From NCBI GenBank assembly GCA_947497985.1, contig CANMIX010000003.1:186001-250000 (forward strand): DNA of 64,000 nt, written 5' to 3'. Numbering within the stretch: position 1 is the stretch's first letter; each line of letters opens with the position of its first letter. Shown one piece after another: positions 17,707 to 26,851 of the stretch. The translations under genes were made by a program, and so were the position numbers. This stretch comes from an uncultured Paracoccaceae bacterium (GTDB taxonomy: Bacteria > Pseudomonadota > Alphaproteobacteria > Rhodobacterales > Rhodobacteraceae). The notes under the pieces were generated by a model. That model had not been told where the DNA came from, ran no database searches, and worked only from the letters and a program-made list of their open reading frames with translations.

Positions 17707-18312
17707 ATGCAAACAATCGAGACAATTGAACAGTTGGAAATGCTCTATGGTGCGCCGGGCGCGCCGTCTTTGCGCAAGGTGGTGACACGGATGACACCGC
17801 TTTATCGCAAATGGATCATGGCGTCTCGGTTCTGCGTGTTGTCGACAATTGGCCCCGAAGGCACCGATGGCAGCCCGCGTGGTGACGAAGGTTCGGTTGT
17901 GATGGAACTGGATGCCAAAACGCTGGCGCTGCCCGATTGGCGTGGCAACAACCGCATCGACTCCTTGCGCAATATCGTGCGCGACAACCGTGTATCGCTG
18001 ATGTTTATGGTGCCCGGTTCCAACAATGTGATCCGCGTCAATGGCACCGCGATCCTGACCGCCGACACAGAGCTGCGGGCGCGTTTTGAAAAACAGGGCA
18101 AACAGCCCGCCACTGTCATCGTGATTACTGTGGCCGAGATCTACTCGCAATGCGCCCGCGCCTTGATCCGCGCCAAAACCTGGACCAGCGGCGATGAAAG
18201 TAAAGATCTGCCAACGGTCGGCCAGCTGCTGGCCGAAGCGACACAGGGCGAAGAAGGCGGTGAGACCTACGACCGCGAATGGGCCCCGCGCGCCGCAAAA
18301 ACAATGTGGTAA
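17707..18312 (+). CDS. Pyridoxamine-phosphate-oxidase-like FMN-binding family protein (copy 2)
   Basis: A 201-residue paralogue of the gene ending at 17567. It shares the same blocks (PLYRKWIMAS, TIGPEGTDGSPRGDEG, LPDWRGNNRIDSLRNI, LMFMVPG, RINGT/RVNGT-type) through the whole length, and adds about 12 residues at the C-terminus. ATG at 17707 after a 139-base gap that could hold its own promoter. It is predicted to be a cytosolic flavoprotein of the PPOX superfamily; the reaction is unknown. The two copies may form a heterodimer or act on related substrates, which is inference. Confidence 0.75.
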   Translation: MQTIETIEQLEMLYGAPGAPSLRKVVTRMTPLYRKWIMASRFCVLSTIGPEGTDGSPRGDEGSVVMELDAKTLALPDWRGNNRIDSLRNIVRDNRVSLMFMVPGSNNVIRVNGTAILTADTELRARFEKQGKQPATVIVITVAEIYSQCARALIRAKTWTSGDESKDLPTVGQLLAEATQGEEGGETYDREWAPRAAKTMW

Positions 18313-18357
18313 CGTCCGAGGATTGCCACATTTTTAAATAAACTTCTGCACAGTAAA

Positions 18358-18383
18358 TCGCGTGGGATCAAAACCCCACGCGA
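18358..18383. other. Perfect hairpin before the sterol-desaturase-family gene
   Basis: TCGCGTGGG (18358-18366) pairs with CCCACGCGA (18375-18383) around an eight-base loop. It could end the transcript of the preceding gene, but no T-tract follows, so I do not call it a terminator. Confidence 0.45.
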
Positions 18384-18418
18384 CGTAATGAGTTCGTAAA
18401 TTGCAGAGGTGATCCGCC

Positions 18419-19423
18419 GTGCAGGAGTTTTTTGCTAGTTATCTGGCCTATGCCAAACATGTCCTTATGGCGATTTTTGACCCCGGCCAGCGGATCTTTT
18501 ACCTCTATATTGCTACCTCAATCCTAGCGGCTTTTGGCATCTACTCTGTGCATCGTGCCCGCAAGTCTGCGGATACGCCCGACAGTTTCGTCGCCTTTCT
18601 CTTTCCCAAATCCGTCTGGGGGCATCCCTCGGCCTGGCTCGATGTGCGTTACTTCTTCTTTCACAAACTAATCGGCCATTTCCTGATGTTCGGCCTTCTT
18701 GCCGGAGCGGCGGCGATGGTGTTTCGCCTGATGACCGGCGTTTCGATCACCTCTTTGCCAACAACCGCGCAGGGCGGCCTCAGCTGGGTGATCGTGATCG
18801 CCTATATGTTCGTGTCCACATTGGTGTCCGATTTCATCGGCTGGGGCGTGCATTACCTGCAACACAAGGTGCCGATCCTGTGGGAATTTCACAAAGTCCA
18901 CCACAGCGCCGAAGTCATGCATCCGCTGTCCAATTATCGCGAGCACCCGATCGATAATCTGTTGTATCAGCTTTGCATTGGCCTGGGCTACGGGGCGGTG
19001 ACCGGTGGTGCATATCTGGTGCTGGATGTGGTGCCCAGCCTGCCCAGTATCCTCGGCGTGCCCGTATTGATGTTTCTGTTTAATATCCTGGCCTACAATC
19101 TGCGTCATTCGCATATCTGGCTGCGCTGGCCCGGCGTCTGGTCCAAGGTCTTTCCCTCACCCGCGCATCATCACGTCCACCACAGCTGCCATCCGGCCCA
19201 TTTCGACAAGAACTTTGCCTTTCTCTTTCCGTTTTGGGACGTGATTTTTGGCACGTACATCATGCCGGACGACAATCGGGACGTGAAATTTGGCGTTGCG
19301 GGTATGAAAGCGATGGAGATGGACAGCTGCTGGAAGCTTTATTCCATCCCCTTTGTCAAAGCCGCCCGTCGTCTGCGGAAAAAGAAAACTCAGGCCAAAG
19401 GCAAATCAAACAGCCTGATTTAA
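18419..19423 (+). CDS. Sterol desaturase/fatty acid hydroxylase family protein
   Basis: A 334-residue membrane enzyme. The di-iron histidine clusters of the family are visible: HYLQH at 145-149, HKVHH at 158-162, and HHHVHH near residue 250, plus NLRHSH near 228. Several hydrophobic segments surround them (about 25-45, 85-105, 120-140, 200-225). Members hydroxylate or desaturate lipids; the substrate cannot be named from the sequence, with ornithine lipid, carotenoid or fatty acid all possible. The start is GTG at 18419 after AGAGGTGAT. It stands alone on its transcript. Confidence 0.82.
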   Translation: MQEFFASYLAYAKHVLMAIFDPGQRIFYLYIATSILAAFGIYSVHRARKSADTPDSFVAFLFPKSVWGHPSAWLDVRYFFFHKLIGHFLMFGLLAGAAAMVFRLMTGVSITSLPTTAQGGLSWVIVIAYMFVSTLVSDFIGWGVHYLQHKVPILWEFHKVHHSAEVMHPLSNYREHPIDNLLYQLCIGLGYGAVTGGAYLVLDVVPSLPSILGVPVLMFLFNILAYNLRHSHIWLRWPGVWSKVFPSPAHHHVHHSCHPAHFDKNFAFLFPFWDVIFGTYIMPDDNRDVKFGVAGMKAMEMDSCWKLYSIPFVKAARRLRKKKTQAKGKSNSLI

Positions 19424-19529
19424 ACTCTTCCCGAAACCGTGCAGGCAGAAATTGGGTGAATTTAACTTTTTCTGTTTTTTTGTAGCACGCAGCCGACGGA
19501 AACGCGCTGCTGTACCGTGATAGTCTACA

Positions 19530-19660
19530 GGCGACACTCTTCGTCTCTGTGTCGCCCATGTTCCGAAAGTTGGTCCTGCCCCCTTAGCGGGCCATACTTA
19601 CCTGGCCGGTGGTTCACCCCCACCGGCCACTTTTCTGACAGAGACAGAAACGTGCGGGTG
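19530..19660 (+). ncRNA. Candidate structured RNA (unidentified)
   Basis: The 257-base gap after the desaturase gene is dense in potential helices. GGCGACAC (19530-19537) can pair with GTGTCGCC (19549-19556). Alternatively GTCTCTGT (19543-19550) can pair with ACAGAGAC (19638-19645), closing an outer helix. TGGCCGGTGG (19603-19612) pairs perfectly with CCACCGGCCA (19620-19629), followed by CTTTT. The first two pairings are mutually exclusive, as in a regulatory RNA. Parts around 19559-19590 resemble the 5' bubble strand of 6S RNA by eye, but I cannot confirm that. No good coding frame covers it. Confidence 0.3.
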
Positions 19661-19680
19661 AGATGGTGGAAAATCAGCTC

Positions 19681-20217
19681 CTAGGGGAACTTGTTCCGTT
19701 GGGAGGGCGGGCGCGTGAATGTCAAAATACTTCCGGCGCTGTCGCCTTGCTCTGGATATGCAAAGGAATAGATCCCCCAACGTTGCGTCGAGTGTCTCGG
19801 ACCATGCATCCAAGACGTAGCAAGTGCATCAACTCCCAACTTGGGCTTTGGATCAAAGCTCAACTCAGGAAACTGCTCAACTGCAAAAGCATCGACCAAG
19901 ATGCGCAAATCAGCCGCGTCATCGGCGCTCAAGGCAAAGGGCGCGTAGGTTGAAATACTGCACTGCTGCACGCCTACCCGCAAAAAACTGGCAGATCTGT
20001 CATCAACCCAATGGGCGGTGTCTGGAGACGTGGTCCAGCGGCTCAACCTTTTATCCAGCGTCGCTTCCAAGGTTTGGGTGTAAGGCGGCATGCAATATTG
20101 TGAAAACAGCCACATGATCCGCTCTGCGCGACTTTCGCGCGGCCACAGCTGAGATGCACCTAAAAAACCGCCCCCTAGGCAGGCGAAAAGGAAGCAAATG
20201 AAAAATGCTTTATTCAT
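19681..20217 (-). CDS. Hypothetical secreted protein, 178 aa
   Basis: I do not recognise the family. The product has an N-terminal signal or anchor (MNKAFFICFLFACLGGGFLG) and a polar domain. Cysteines occur at positions in SQYCMPPY and VQQCSIST, plausibly a disulfide in the periplasm. Tryptophans and prolines are frequent and no enzyme motif is visible. It lies on the minus strand downstream of the lpdA terminator, so it is probably transcribed independently. Its upstream gap is only about 15 bases before that terminator, so a promoter must lie inside or upstream of the hairpin. Confidence 0.6.
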   Translation of the reverse strand: MNKAFFICFLFACLGGGFLGASQLWPRESRAERIMWLFSQYCMPPYTQTLEATLDKRLSRWTTSPDTAHWVDDRSASFLRVGVQQCSISTYAPFALSADDAADLRILVDAFAVEQFPELSFDPKPKLGVDALATSWMHGPRHSTQRWGIYSFAYPEQGDSAGSILTFTRPPSQRNKFP

Positions 20218-20232
20218 AAGGGTCTCATGTAA

Positions 20233-20264
20233 AAAAGCCCGCTCGAAACACTGAGCGGGCTTTT
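20233..20264 (-). terminator. Rho-independent terminator of lpdA
   Basis: AAAAGCCCGCTC (20233-20244) pairs with GAGCGGGCTTTT (20253-20264) around an eight-base loop. It lies six bases beyond the lpdA stop codon on the minus strand and is followed there by further T residues. Confidence 0.88.
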
Positions 20265-20270
20265 AAGAGC

Positions 20271-21665
20271 TTAAGCGTGGATCGCGCCGTCTCCACAGGA
20301 GAGCGCCGCCTCACGCACCGCTTCCGAGTATGTCGGGTGGGCGTGGCAGGTCAGGGCGATGTCCTCGGCAGAGGCGCCGAATTCCATCGCAACGCAGATC
20401 TCGTGGATCATGTCACCGGCTGCCGGGCCGATGATCGCAGCCCCCAGAACGCGGTCGGTTTCGGCATCCACGATGATTTTCACAAAACCATCCGCCTGGC
20501 CCACGGCCTTGGCACGGCCATTGCCCATAAAGGAGAATTTGCCAACTTTGACCTTGCGGCCTTCGGCCTTCAGCGCATCCTCGGTTGCACCAACGGTGGC
20601 AACCTCAGGGGTGGTGTAAACAACACCCGGAATGACGCCATAGTTCACGTGGCCATGTTTGCCCGCGATCACCTCAGCCACGGCCATGCCTTCGTCTTCG
20701 GCTTTGTGCGCCAGCATCGGACCTTCGATTACGTCACCGATGGCATAGACGCCGGGCACGTTGGTGGCCCATTTCGCGTCTGTGGCGATCTGGCCGCGTT
20801 CGGTCATCTTGACGCCCAATGCATCCAGACCCAGACCTTCGGCGTATGGTTTACGGCCGGTCGCAACCAGAACCACATCCGCGTCGACAACAACCTCGTC
20901 GCCACCTTTCTTGGGCTGGTATTTGACCTTGGCTTTGGTCTTGGTCGCATCAACACCTTGAACGGCAGCGCCCATGATGAAGTTCAGACCCTGCTTTTCG
21001 AGGATCTTTTTGAAGGAACGCTGAACGTCCTTGTCCATGCCGGGGCAGACCGCGTCCATATATTCGACAACGGTAACTTCGGATCCCAGACGCGCATAGA
21101 CGGAACCCAGTTCCAGGCCGATCACGCCCGCACCGATGACAACCATCTTTTTCGGAACCTTCGGCAGTTCCAGCGCGCCGGTCGAGTCGACCACAACGCC
21201 CGTGTCATTGTCGACCTCAACACCCGGCAGGGAGGAGGGGACAGAACCAGAGGCGATCACGATGTTCTTGGTCGCGTATGTCTCATCGCCAACCTTGACT
21301 TGACCGGCCGCGGGGATTGACGCCCAACCTTTCAGCCAGTCGATCTTGTTCTTCTTCATCAAGAACTCAACACCGCCGGTGTTCTGGCCGATGACTTCAT
21401 CCTTATAGGATTTCATCTGGTTCCAATCGACCGAAGGCGATTTGCCCTTCAGGCCCATCTTGGCAAAGTTATGCTCGGCTTCATGCAGCTGGTGCGTCGC
21501 GTGCAAAAGTGCCTTGGAGGGGATACAGCCCACGTTCAGGCATGTGCCGCCCAGGGTTTCGCGACCCTCAACAATGGCGGTTTTCAGGCCCAGCTGGGCG
21601 CAGCGGATGGCCGACACATAGCCACCAGGGCCCGCGCCGATTACGATGACGTCATAGGATGACAT
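20271..21665 (-). CDS. lpdA: Dihydrolipoyl dehydrogenase (E3)
   Basis: A 464-residue FAD flavoprotein, the E3 of 2-oxoacid dehydrogenase complexes. N-terminal FAD fingerprint [11 protein letters not shown], redox disulfide in [13 protein letters not shown] (Cys42 and Cys47), NAD-binding [17 protein letters not shown], and the C-terminal catalytic His-Glu pair in HAHPTYSE. Its position downstream of sucA-sucB shows that it serves the 2-oxoglutarate dehydrogenase complex. A 94-aa gene and an intergenic repeat lie between it and sucB. Confidence 0.96.
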   Translation of the reverse strand: MSSYDVIVIGAGPGGYVSAIRCAQLGLKTAIVEGRETLGGTCLNVGCIPSKALLHATHQLHEAEHNFAKMGLKGKSPSVDWNQMKSYKDEVIGQNTGGVEFLMKKNKIDWLKGWASIPAAGQVKVGDETYATKNIVIASGSVPSSLPGVEVDNDTGVVVDSTGALELPKVPKKMVVIGAGVIGLELGSVYARLGSEVTVVEYMDAVCPGMDKDVQRSFKKILEKQGLNFIMGAAVQGVDATKTKAKVKYQPKKGGDEVVVDADVVLVATGRKPYAEGLGLDALGVKMTERGQIATDAKWATNVPGVYAIGDVIEGPMLAHKAEDEGMAVAEVIAGKHGHVNYGVIPGVVYTTPEVATVGATEDALKAEGRKVKVGKFSFMGNGRAKAVGQADGFVKIIVDAETDRVLGAAIIGPAAGDMIHEICVAMEFGASAEDIALTCHAHPTYSEAVREAALSCGDGAIHA

Positions 21666-21699
21666 TTATATGTGCTCCTTTGGGTTTTGAGAGCGGGGA

Positions 21700-21755
21700 G
21701 GGGGCTCTGCCCCCGGCGCTATGCGCCTCCCCCGAAGTATTTGGGAAAAGATGAA
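21700..21755. repeat. REP-like intergenic palindrome, copy 1
   Basis: Two small hairpins in series, GGGGC-tct-GCCCC (21701-21713) and GGCGC-tat-GCGCC (21715-21727), followed by the block CCCCCGAAGTATTT (21729-21742) and an A-rich tail ending ATGAA. The same block with a GCGCC/GGCGC hairpin recurs at 35645-35687. Sequences of this form are, from my memory, common between genes in Rhodobacterales. Confidence 0.6.
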
Positions 21756-21793
21756 ACGGGCGGCTTTTTCGGATTTCGGAAACCAGTGCGAAC

Positions 21794-22078
21794 TCATTTC
21801 CGTTCCATAACCTCACTATCGAACAAGGTTATCTGTCTCGAAATTTCAGAACAAAGGTGTTCGTAAATGTCCACCATTGCCAAGTTATGCTCGCCGGTCT
21901 CTGCTTTTTTGAAGAACCCGTCGCACTTGTTGATGGCTTCGAACAAGCTCAGAGTGCGTTGCAAGTCCCTACTATTTGCCTCGGATAGCCACTGATACAG
22001 AGGGAATAATGCCGCAAAAGCGACGGCGATGATGACAAGGCGCTCGATAATAGTGACGATTTCCAACAGCTTGTTCAT
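21794..22078 (-). CDS. Small membrane protein between sucB and lpdA, 94 aa
   Basis: I do not recognise the family. One N-terminal membrane segment (about residues 8-31, IVTIIERLVIIAVAFAALFP) is followed by a charged helical tail with two cysteines (NKCDGFF, EHLCSEI). ATG at 22078 follows GAGG. Base composition looks more AT-rich than the neighbouring enzyme genes. It interrupts the usual sucB-lpd order, so it may be a recent insertion into the operon. It could be a membrane anchor or a small toxin-like protein, but nothing in the sequence proves either. Confidence 0.55.
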   Translation of the reverse strand: MNKLLEIVTIIERLVIIAVAFAALFPLYQWLSEANSRDLQRTLSLFEAINKCDGFFKKAETGEHNLAMVDIYEHLCSEISRQITLFDSEVMERK

Positions 22079-22108
22079 CTAACCTCGCGTAGTCACTTTC
22101 TACGAGAC

Positions 22109-22139
22109 GCCTCCCCTCTTCCTTAGAAAGAGAGGAGGC
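22109..22139 (-). terminator. Hairpin downstream of sucB, weak terminator or attenuator
   Basis: GCCTCCCCTCTT (22109-22120) pairs with AAGAGAGGAGGC (22128-22139) apart from one mismatch-type pair. It lies just after the sucB stop on the minus strand. No T-run follows, so partial termination or an RNA processing site is more likely than full termination. Confidence 0.4.
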
Positions 22140-22147
22140 CATTTTGA

Positions 22148-23641
22148 TTACAGATCCATCAGCAGACGGCGCGGATCCTCGAGGGCTTCTTTGACGCGGA
22201 CCAAGAAGGTCACAGCGCCTTTGCCGTCGACGATACGGTGGTCATAGGACAGGGCTAGATACATCATCGGGCGGATCTCAACCTTGCCGTTGATCGCCAT
22301 GGGGCGATCCTGGATCTTGTGCATGCCCAGGATACCGGACTGCGGGGGGTTCAGGATCGGCGAGGACATCAGCGAGCCATAGACACCACCGTTAGAGATG
22401 GTGAAGGTGCCGCCCTGCATTTCTGCCATGGACAGTTTGCCGTCACGGGCGCGCTTGCCCTTTTCAGCGATCGCTTTTTCGATGTCAGCAAAAGACATCG
22501 CATCAGCGTCGCGGATGACCGGAACAACCAGACCTGTTGGGGTACCAGCAGCAACACCCATGTGAACAAATTTCTTGTACACGATGTCGGTGCCGTCGAT
22601 CTCGGCGTTCACTTCAGGCACTTCTTTCAGCGCGTGGCAGCAAGCCTTGGTAAAGAAGGACATAAAGCCCAGACGCGCGCCGTGCTTCTTCTCAAACAGC
22701 TCTTTGTATTCTTTACGCAGCGCCATCACCTCGGTCATGTCGACCTCGTTGTAGGTGGTCAGCATTGCTGCGGTGTTCTGGCTGTCTTTCAGACGCTTGG
22801 CGATGGTCTGGCGCAGGCGGGTCATCTTAACGCGCTCTTCGCGGGCGGCGTCGTCAACCGGTACTGGCGCACGGGGTGCTGCAGCGGCGGCAGGCGCAGG
22901 GGTTGCAGCTGCGGCTGCAACCGCGCGTGCAACGTCGTCTTTCATGATGCGACCGTCGCGGCCAGAGCCTGCAACGCTAGCGGCGTTCAGACCGGCTTCG
23001 GCCATGGCTTTTTCCGCCGATGGCGCATTGGCGATGTCTTTGCCAGCAGCTGCAGGAGCAGCGGCCGCAGCAGGCGCGGCGGCAGGCGCAGCTGCACCCG
23101 CAGATCCACCGATCACACCCAGTTTCGCAGTCGCGTCAACGGTGGAGCCTTCAGGCGCTGTGATTTCGGTCAGAACACCAGCCGCTGGGGCAGGGACTTC
23201 GACGGAAACTTTGTCGGTTTCCAGCTCACACAGCATCTCGTCCTGGGCAACAGTGTCGCCAACAGCTTTGAACCATGTGGAAACGGTGGCCTCGGTCACG
23301 GATTCACCCAAGGTCGGAACCATAACGTCGGTGGCCGCACCTGCATCCGCCGCCGGCGCGGCTGCTGCCGGAGCCGCTGCAGGGGCCGGAGCCGCCGCTT
23401 CGCCGCCTGCGGTGATCATCGCCAGCAGCGCATCAACACCAACGGTTTCACCTTCGGGGGCAACAATCTCACCCAGGGTGCCAGCCGCCGGGGCAGGCAC
23501 TTCTACTGTCACCTTATCGGTTTCCAGCTCACACAGCATTTCGTCCTGTGCCACTGCGTCACCCGGCTTTTTGAACCAGGTGGCAACAGTTGCCTCAGTT
23601 ACGGATTCGCCCAGAGTGGGCACACGCACTTCAGTGGTCAT
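22148..23641 (-). CDS. sucB: Dihydrolipoyllysine-residue succinyltransferase (E2 of OGDH)
   Basis: A 497-residue E2. It carries two lipoyl domains rather than the one usual in E. coli SucB: attachment lysines Lys43 (ELETDKVTV) and Lys144 (ELETDKVSV) stand in nearly identical contexts. They are linked by Ala/Pro-rich hinges, then an E3/E1-binding domain (about 205-245), another Ala/Pro linker, and the catalytic domain with DHRIVDG at 467-473. Two lipoyl domains are known from some alphaproteobacterial SucB proteins. It lies 13 bases downstream of sucA and is co-transcribed with it. Confidence 0.96.
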   Translation of the reverse strand: MTTEVRVPTLGESVTEATVATWFKKPGDAVAQDEMLCELETDKVTVEVPAPAAGTLGEIVAPEGETVGVDALLAMITAGGEAAAPAPAAAPAAAAPAADAGAATDVMVPTLGESVTEATVSTWFKAVGDTVAQDEMLCELETDKVSVEVPAPAAGVLTEITAPEGSTVDATAKLGVIGGSAGAAAPAAAPAAAAAPAAAGKDIANAPSAEKAMAEAGLNAASVAGSGRDGRIMKDDVARAVAAAAATPAPAAAAAPRAPVPVDDAAREERVKMTRLRQTIAKRLKDSQNTAAMLTTYNEVDMTEVMALRKEYKELFEKKHGARLGFMSFFTKACCHALKEVPEVNAEIDGTDIVYKKFVHMGVAAGTPTGLVVPVIRDADAMSFADIEKAIAEKGKRARDGKLSMAEMQGGTFTISNGGVYGSLMSSPILNPPQSGILGMHKIQDRPMAINGKVEIRPMMYLALSYDHRIVDGKGAVTFLVRVKEALEDPRRLLMDL

Positions 23642-23654
23642 TTCTCTGTCTTCC

Positions 23655-26609
23655 TCAGATGCTCAGCGCTTCGTTTACAAGCGCAGCTTGTTGGGCTTTG
23701 TGTTCGCTGGCCAGGCCGGTTGCAGGCGAGGCCGATGTGGCGCGACCGACATAGGTCGGGCGCGAATGTTTCGCTTTGATCCGGGTCAGAACCCATTCGA
23801 TGTTGGGCTCAATAAAGGACCATGCACCCTGGTTCTTGGGCTCTTCCTGACACCAGACCATTTCGGCGTCTTTAAAGCGCTCAAGCTCCTTCACCAGCGA
23901 GATCGCTGGGAATGGGTAATATTGTTCGATCCGCATCAGATAGACATCATCGATGCCGCGCGCGTCACGCTCTTCCAGCAGGTCGTAATAGACCTTGCCG
24001 GAACACAGAACGACGCGTTTGATCTTGCTGTCCGCCGCCAGTTTGGTGTCGGAATTGCCGTGCTGGGCATCATCCCACAGAACCCGGTGGAAGCTGGAAC
24101 CGGTGGTAAAGTCCGCGGCGGTGCTGACCGCCAGCTTGTGGCGCAGCAGGGATTTCGGGGTCACCAGGATCAGCGGCTTACGGAAGGTCCGGTGCAGCTG
24201 ACGGCGCAGGATGTGGAAGTAGTTCGCAGGCGTTGTACAGTTCGCCACAATCCAGTTGTCCTGACCACACATCTGCAGGAAACGCTCCAGACGCGCCGAG
24301 GAGTGCTCGGGGCCTTGGCCTTCGAAACCATGTGGCAGCAGAACGGTCAGACCGGACATCCGCAGCCATTTCGATTCACCGGATGAGATGAACTGGTCGA
24401 ACATGATCTGCGCGCCGTTGGCAAAGTCACCAAACTGGGCTTCCCAAAGGGTCAGCGCGTTGGGCTCCGCCAAGGAGTAGCCATATTCAAAACCCAGAAC
24501 CGCATATTCCGACAGGGCTGAATCGATCACTTCGTATTGGGCCTGACCCGGACGAATGTTGTTGATCGGGTAATACCGCTCTTCGGTGTCTTGGTTCACG
24601 ATGCCCGAGTGACGCTGCGAGAAGGTGCCGCGTGTTGCGTCCTGACCGGACAGACGTACTGGGTATCCTTCGGTCGCCAGCGAGCCAAAGGCCATTGCTT
24701 CGCCGGTTGCCCAGTCAAACCCTTTGCCAGTTTCAAACATCTTGGCACGGGCGCCAAGGAAACGGTTGATGGTTTTGTGAACCGGATAACCTTCGGGCAG
24801 GGTGGTCAGACCACGGCCCACCTCGTCCAGTGTTTCCGGCTTGATCGCGGTTTCACCACGCTGGTAATCCGCATCCTGCTTGTCGAGATGCGACCAACGC
24901 CCATCCAGCCAATCGGCCTTGTTGGGTTTGTATTCTTTACCGGTCTCGAACTCAGCGTTCAGATGGGCCTGGAACGCCGCTTTCATGTCCTCGATCTCAC
25001 CCTCAGGGATCAGACCGTCTTTGACCAGACGTTCGGTGTACAAGGACAGGGTGGTTTTGTGACCCTTGATCTTTTTGTACATCAACGGGTTGGTGAACAT
25101 CGGCTCGTCGCCTTCGTTGTGACCAAACCGGCGGTAGCAGAAGATGTCCAGAACAACATCCTTACCAAACTTCTGGCGGAACTCGGTCGCAACCTTGGCG
25201 GCGTGTACAACCGCTTCGGGGTCGTCGCCGTTCACGTGGAAGATCGGCGCTTCCACAACCAACGCGTTGTCGGTCGGGTAAGGGCTTGAACGCGAGAAGT
25301 GCGGTGCTGTGGTGAAACCGATTTGGTTGTTCACAACGATATGGATGGTGCCGCCAGTCTTGTGACCACGCAGACCTGACAGAGCGAAACATTCCGCAAC
25401 AACACCCTGGCCTGCAAAGGCCGCGTCGCCGTGCAGCAGGATCGGCAGGACTGTGGTGCGCGCATCGTCGTTCAACTGGTCTTGCTTGGCGCGTACTTTA
25501 CCCAAAACAACCGGGTTTACCGCTTCCAGGTGCGATGGGTTGGCGGTCAATGACAGGTGAACGGTGTTCTTGTCGAACTCACGATCCGAGGAGGCACCAA
25601 GGTGGTATTTCACATCGCCAGAGCCATCAACGTCTTCAGGCTTGAACGAGCCGCCTTGGAATTCGTTGAAGATCGCGCGATACGGCTTTTGCATAACGTT
25701 TGCCAGAACCGACAGGCGGCCGCGGTGAGGCATACCGATAACGATGTCCTGAACACCCAAGGCGCCACCGCGCTTGATGATCTGTTCCATCGCCGGGATC
25801 AGGCTTTCACCGCCGTCCAGACCAAAACGTTTGGTGCCCATGTATTTGACGTGCAGGAATTTCTCGAAACCTTCGGCCTCGACCAGTTTGTTCAGGATCG
25901 CTTTGCGGCCCTCACGGGTGAACTGGATTTCCTTGCCGTACCCTTCGATGCGCTCTTTCAGCCAGGCCGATTGCTCGGGGTCGGAAATATGCATGTACTG
26001 CAACGCAAAGGTGCCACAATAGGTACGGCGAACAATATCCACGATCTGGCGCATGGATGCGACCTGCAGACCCAGAACATTGTCGATAAAGATCGGGCGA
26101 TCCATATCCGCATCGGTAAAGCCGTATGCCTTGGGGTCCAGCTCAGGATGCGGGTCACGACCGTGCAAGCCAAGCGGATCCAGATCAGCAGCCAGGTGGC
26201 CCCGGATACGGTGAGCCCGGATCAGCATCAGCGCCCGGATGGAGTCCAGAACCGCGCGTTGAACCTGCGCGTCGGAAATTTCAACACCTGCAGAGGCGGC
26301 TTTTTCCTTGATTTTCTTGCCGGCACCTTTGGCTTCAGCGGGGGCCACAGGCCATTCACCGGTCAGCGCTGCGGTCTCTTCATCTGAGGGAACCGGCGGC
26401 CAGTCAGAACGGCCCCAGGACGGCCCCTCGGCCTCTTTCTTGACGTCCATCTCGGCGTCGCCCATCTGGCGGAAGAACTCAGCCCATGCGGCGTCTACCG
26501 CGTTGGGGTCTTTCGCATACTGGGCGTAAAGCTGCTCCAGATACTCAGCGTTATGCCCCTGCATGAACGAGGAGGCATGGAAGATGTCATTTGGGCTTTG
26601 TTCGGTCAT
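23655..26609 (-). CDS. sucA: 2-oxoglutarate dehydrogenase E1
   Basis: A 984-residue thiamine-diphosphate decarboxylase of the TCA cycle, which converts 2-oxoglutarate to succinyl-CoA with SucB and LpdA. The ThDP signature [10 protein letters not shown] is present, as are [12 protein letters not shown], the active-site GHNEGDEP region and [12 protein letters not shown]. The N-terminal [19 protein letters not shown] is the E2-binding element typical of SucA. The start at 26609 is standard. A 242-base gap with hairpins separates it from sucD upstream. Confidence 0.97.
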   Translation of the reverse strand: MTEQSPNDIFHASSFMQGHNAEYLEQLYAQYAKDPNAVDAAWAEFFRQMGDAEMDVKKEAEGPSWGRSDWPPVPSDEETAALTGEWPVAPAEAKGAGKKIKEKAASAGVEISDAQVQRAVLDSIRALMLIRAHRIRGHLAADLDPLGLHGRDPHPELDPKAYGFTDADMDRPIFIDNVLGLQVASMRQIVDIVRRTYCGTFALQYMHISDPEQSAWLKERIEGYGKEIQFTREGRKAILNKLVEAEGFEKFLHVKYMGTKRFGLDGGESLIPAMEQIIKRGGALGVQDIVIGMPHRGRLSVLANVMQKPYRAIFNEFQGGSFKPEDVDGSGDVKYHLGASSDREFDKNTVHLSLTANPSHLEAVNPVVLGKVRAKQDQLNDDARTTVLPILLHGDAAFAGQGVVAECFALSGLRGHKTGGTIHIVVNNQIGFTTAPHFSRSSPYPTDNALVVEAPIFHVNGDDPEAVVHAAKVATEFRQKFGKDVVLDIFCYRRFGHNEGDEPMFTNPLMYKKIKGHKTTLSLYTERLVKDGLIPEGEIEDMKAAFQAHLNAEFETGKEYKPNKADWLDGRWSHLDKQDADYQRGETAIKPETLDEVGRGLTTLPEGYPVHKTINRFLGARAKMFETGKGFDWATGEAMAFGSLATEGYPVRLSGQDATRGTFSQRHSGIVNQDTEERYYPINNIRPGQAQYEVIDSALSEYAVLGFEYGYSLAEPNALTLWEAQFGDFANGAQIMFDQFISSGESKWLRMSGLTVLLPHGFEGQGPEHSSARLERFLQMCGQDNWIVANCTTPANYFHILRRQLHRTFRKPLILVTPKSLLRHKLAVSTAADFTTGSSFHRVLWDDAQHGNSDTKLAADSKIKRVVLCSGKVYYDLLEERDARGIDDVYLMRIEQYYPFPAISLVKELERFKDAEMVWCQEEPKNQGAWSFIEPNIEWVLTRIKAKHSRPTYVGRATSASPATGLASEHKAQQAALVNEALSI

Positions 26610-26715
26610 TGTAGGTGCCTCTTATGGGGTTGGACCGTTATCTTGTCAGATGCTGTGCGGCAGCGTGGTCTTGAAGGGTTTCAGAAAGGTGAAGCCCAGA
26701 CCGGATCCGGCTGCG

Positions 26716-26737
26716 AATAGGGCACGTGTGCCCTATT
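26716..26737. other. 22-base near-perfect palindrome between sucD and sucA
   Basis: AATAGGGCAC (26716-26725) and GTGCCCTATT (26728-26737) form an inverted repeat with a two-base centre. In DNA it could be an operator for a dimeric protein. As RNA its loop would be too small for a perfect hairpin. It lies about 107-128 bases upstream of the sucA start. Confidence 0.5.
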
Positions 26738-26776
26738 GGCAGCGCAATCGTCAGGCGTGCGCGGCAGAACGGGGGA

Positions 26777-26803
26777 AAAGGCGGGCGCAGAACGCCCACC
26801 TTT
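26777..26803 (-). terminator. Terminator between sucD and sucA
   Basis: On the minus strand an 11-bp stem forms between 26803-26793 and 26787-26777 (with one G-U pair) around a five-base loop, followed by TTTT and then a C-run. It lies about 50 bases after the sucD stop. It should reduce readthrough from sucCD into sucAB. Confidence 0.65.
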
Positions 26804-26851
26804 CGTATTCGGGTTGAGCCCGCCAAAAGGACAGTCTCGAACTAACATCGC

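Noticed and set aside
19594-19605. Twelve bases identical to the 5' end of eukaryotic U1 snRNA (ATACTTACCTGG)
   Set aside because: A chance match in a bacterial intergenic region; spliceosomal RNA is not expected here.
19603-19629. T-arm-like hairpin with a seven-base TTCACCC loop, suggestive of a tRNA
   Set aside because: The stem is 10 bp, no acceptor, anticodon or D arm can be drawn, so it is not a tRNA.
22319-24386. Very long open frames on the plus strand opposite sucB and sucA (over 480 codons each)
   Set aside because: They are opposite-strand shadows created by biased codon use and Ala/Pro-rich repeats of the real genes; no ribosome sites and composition unlike real proteins.
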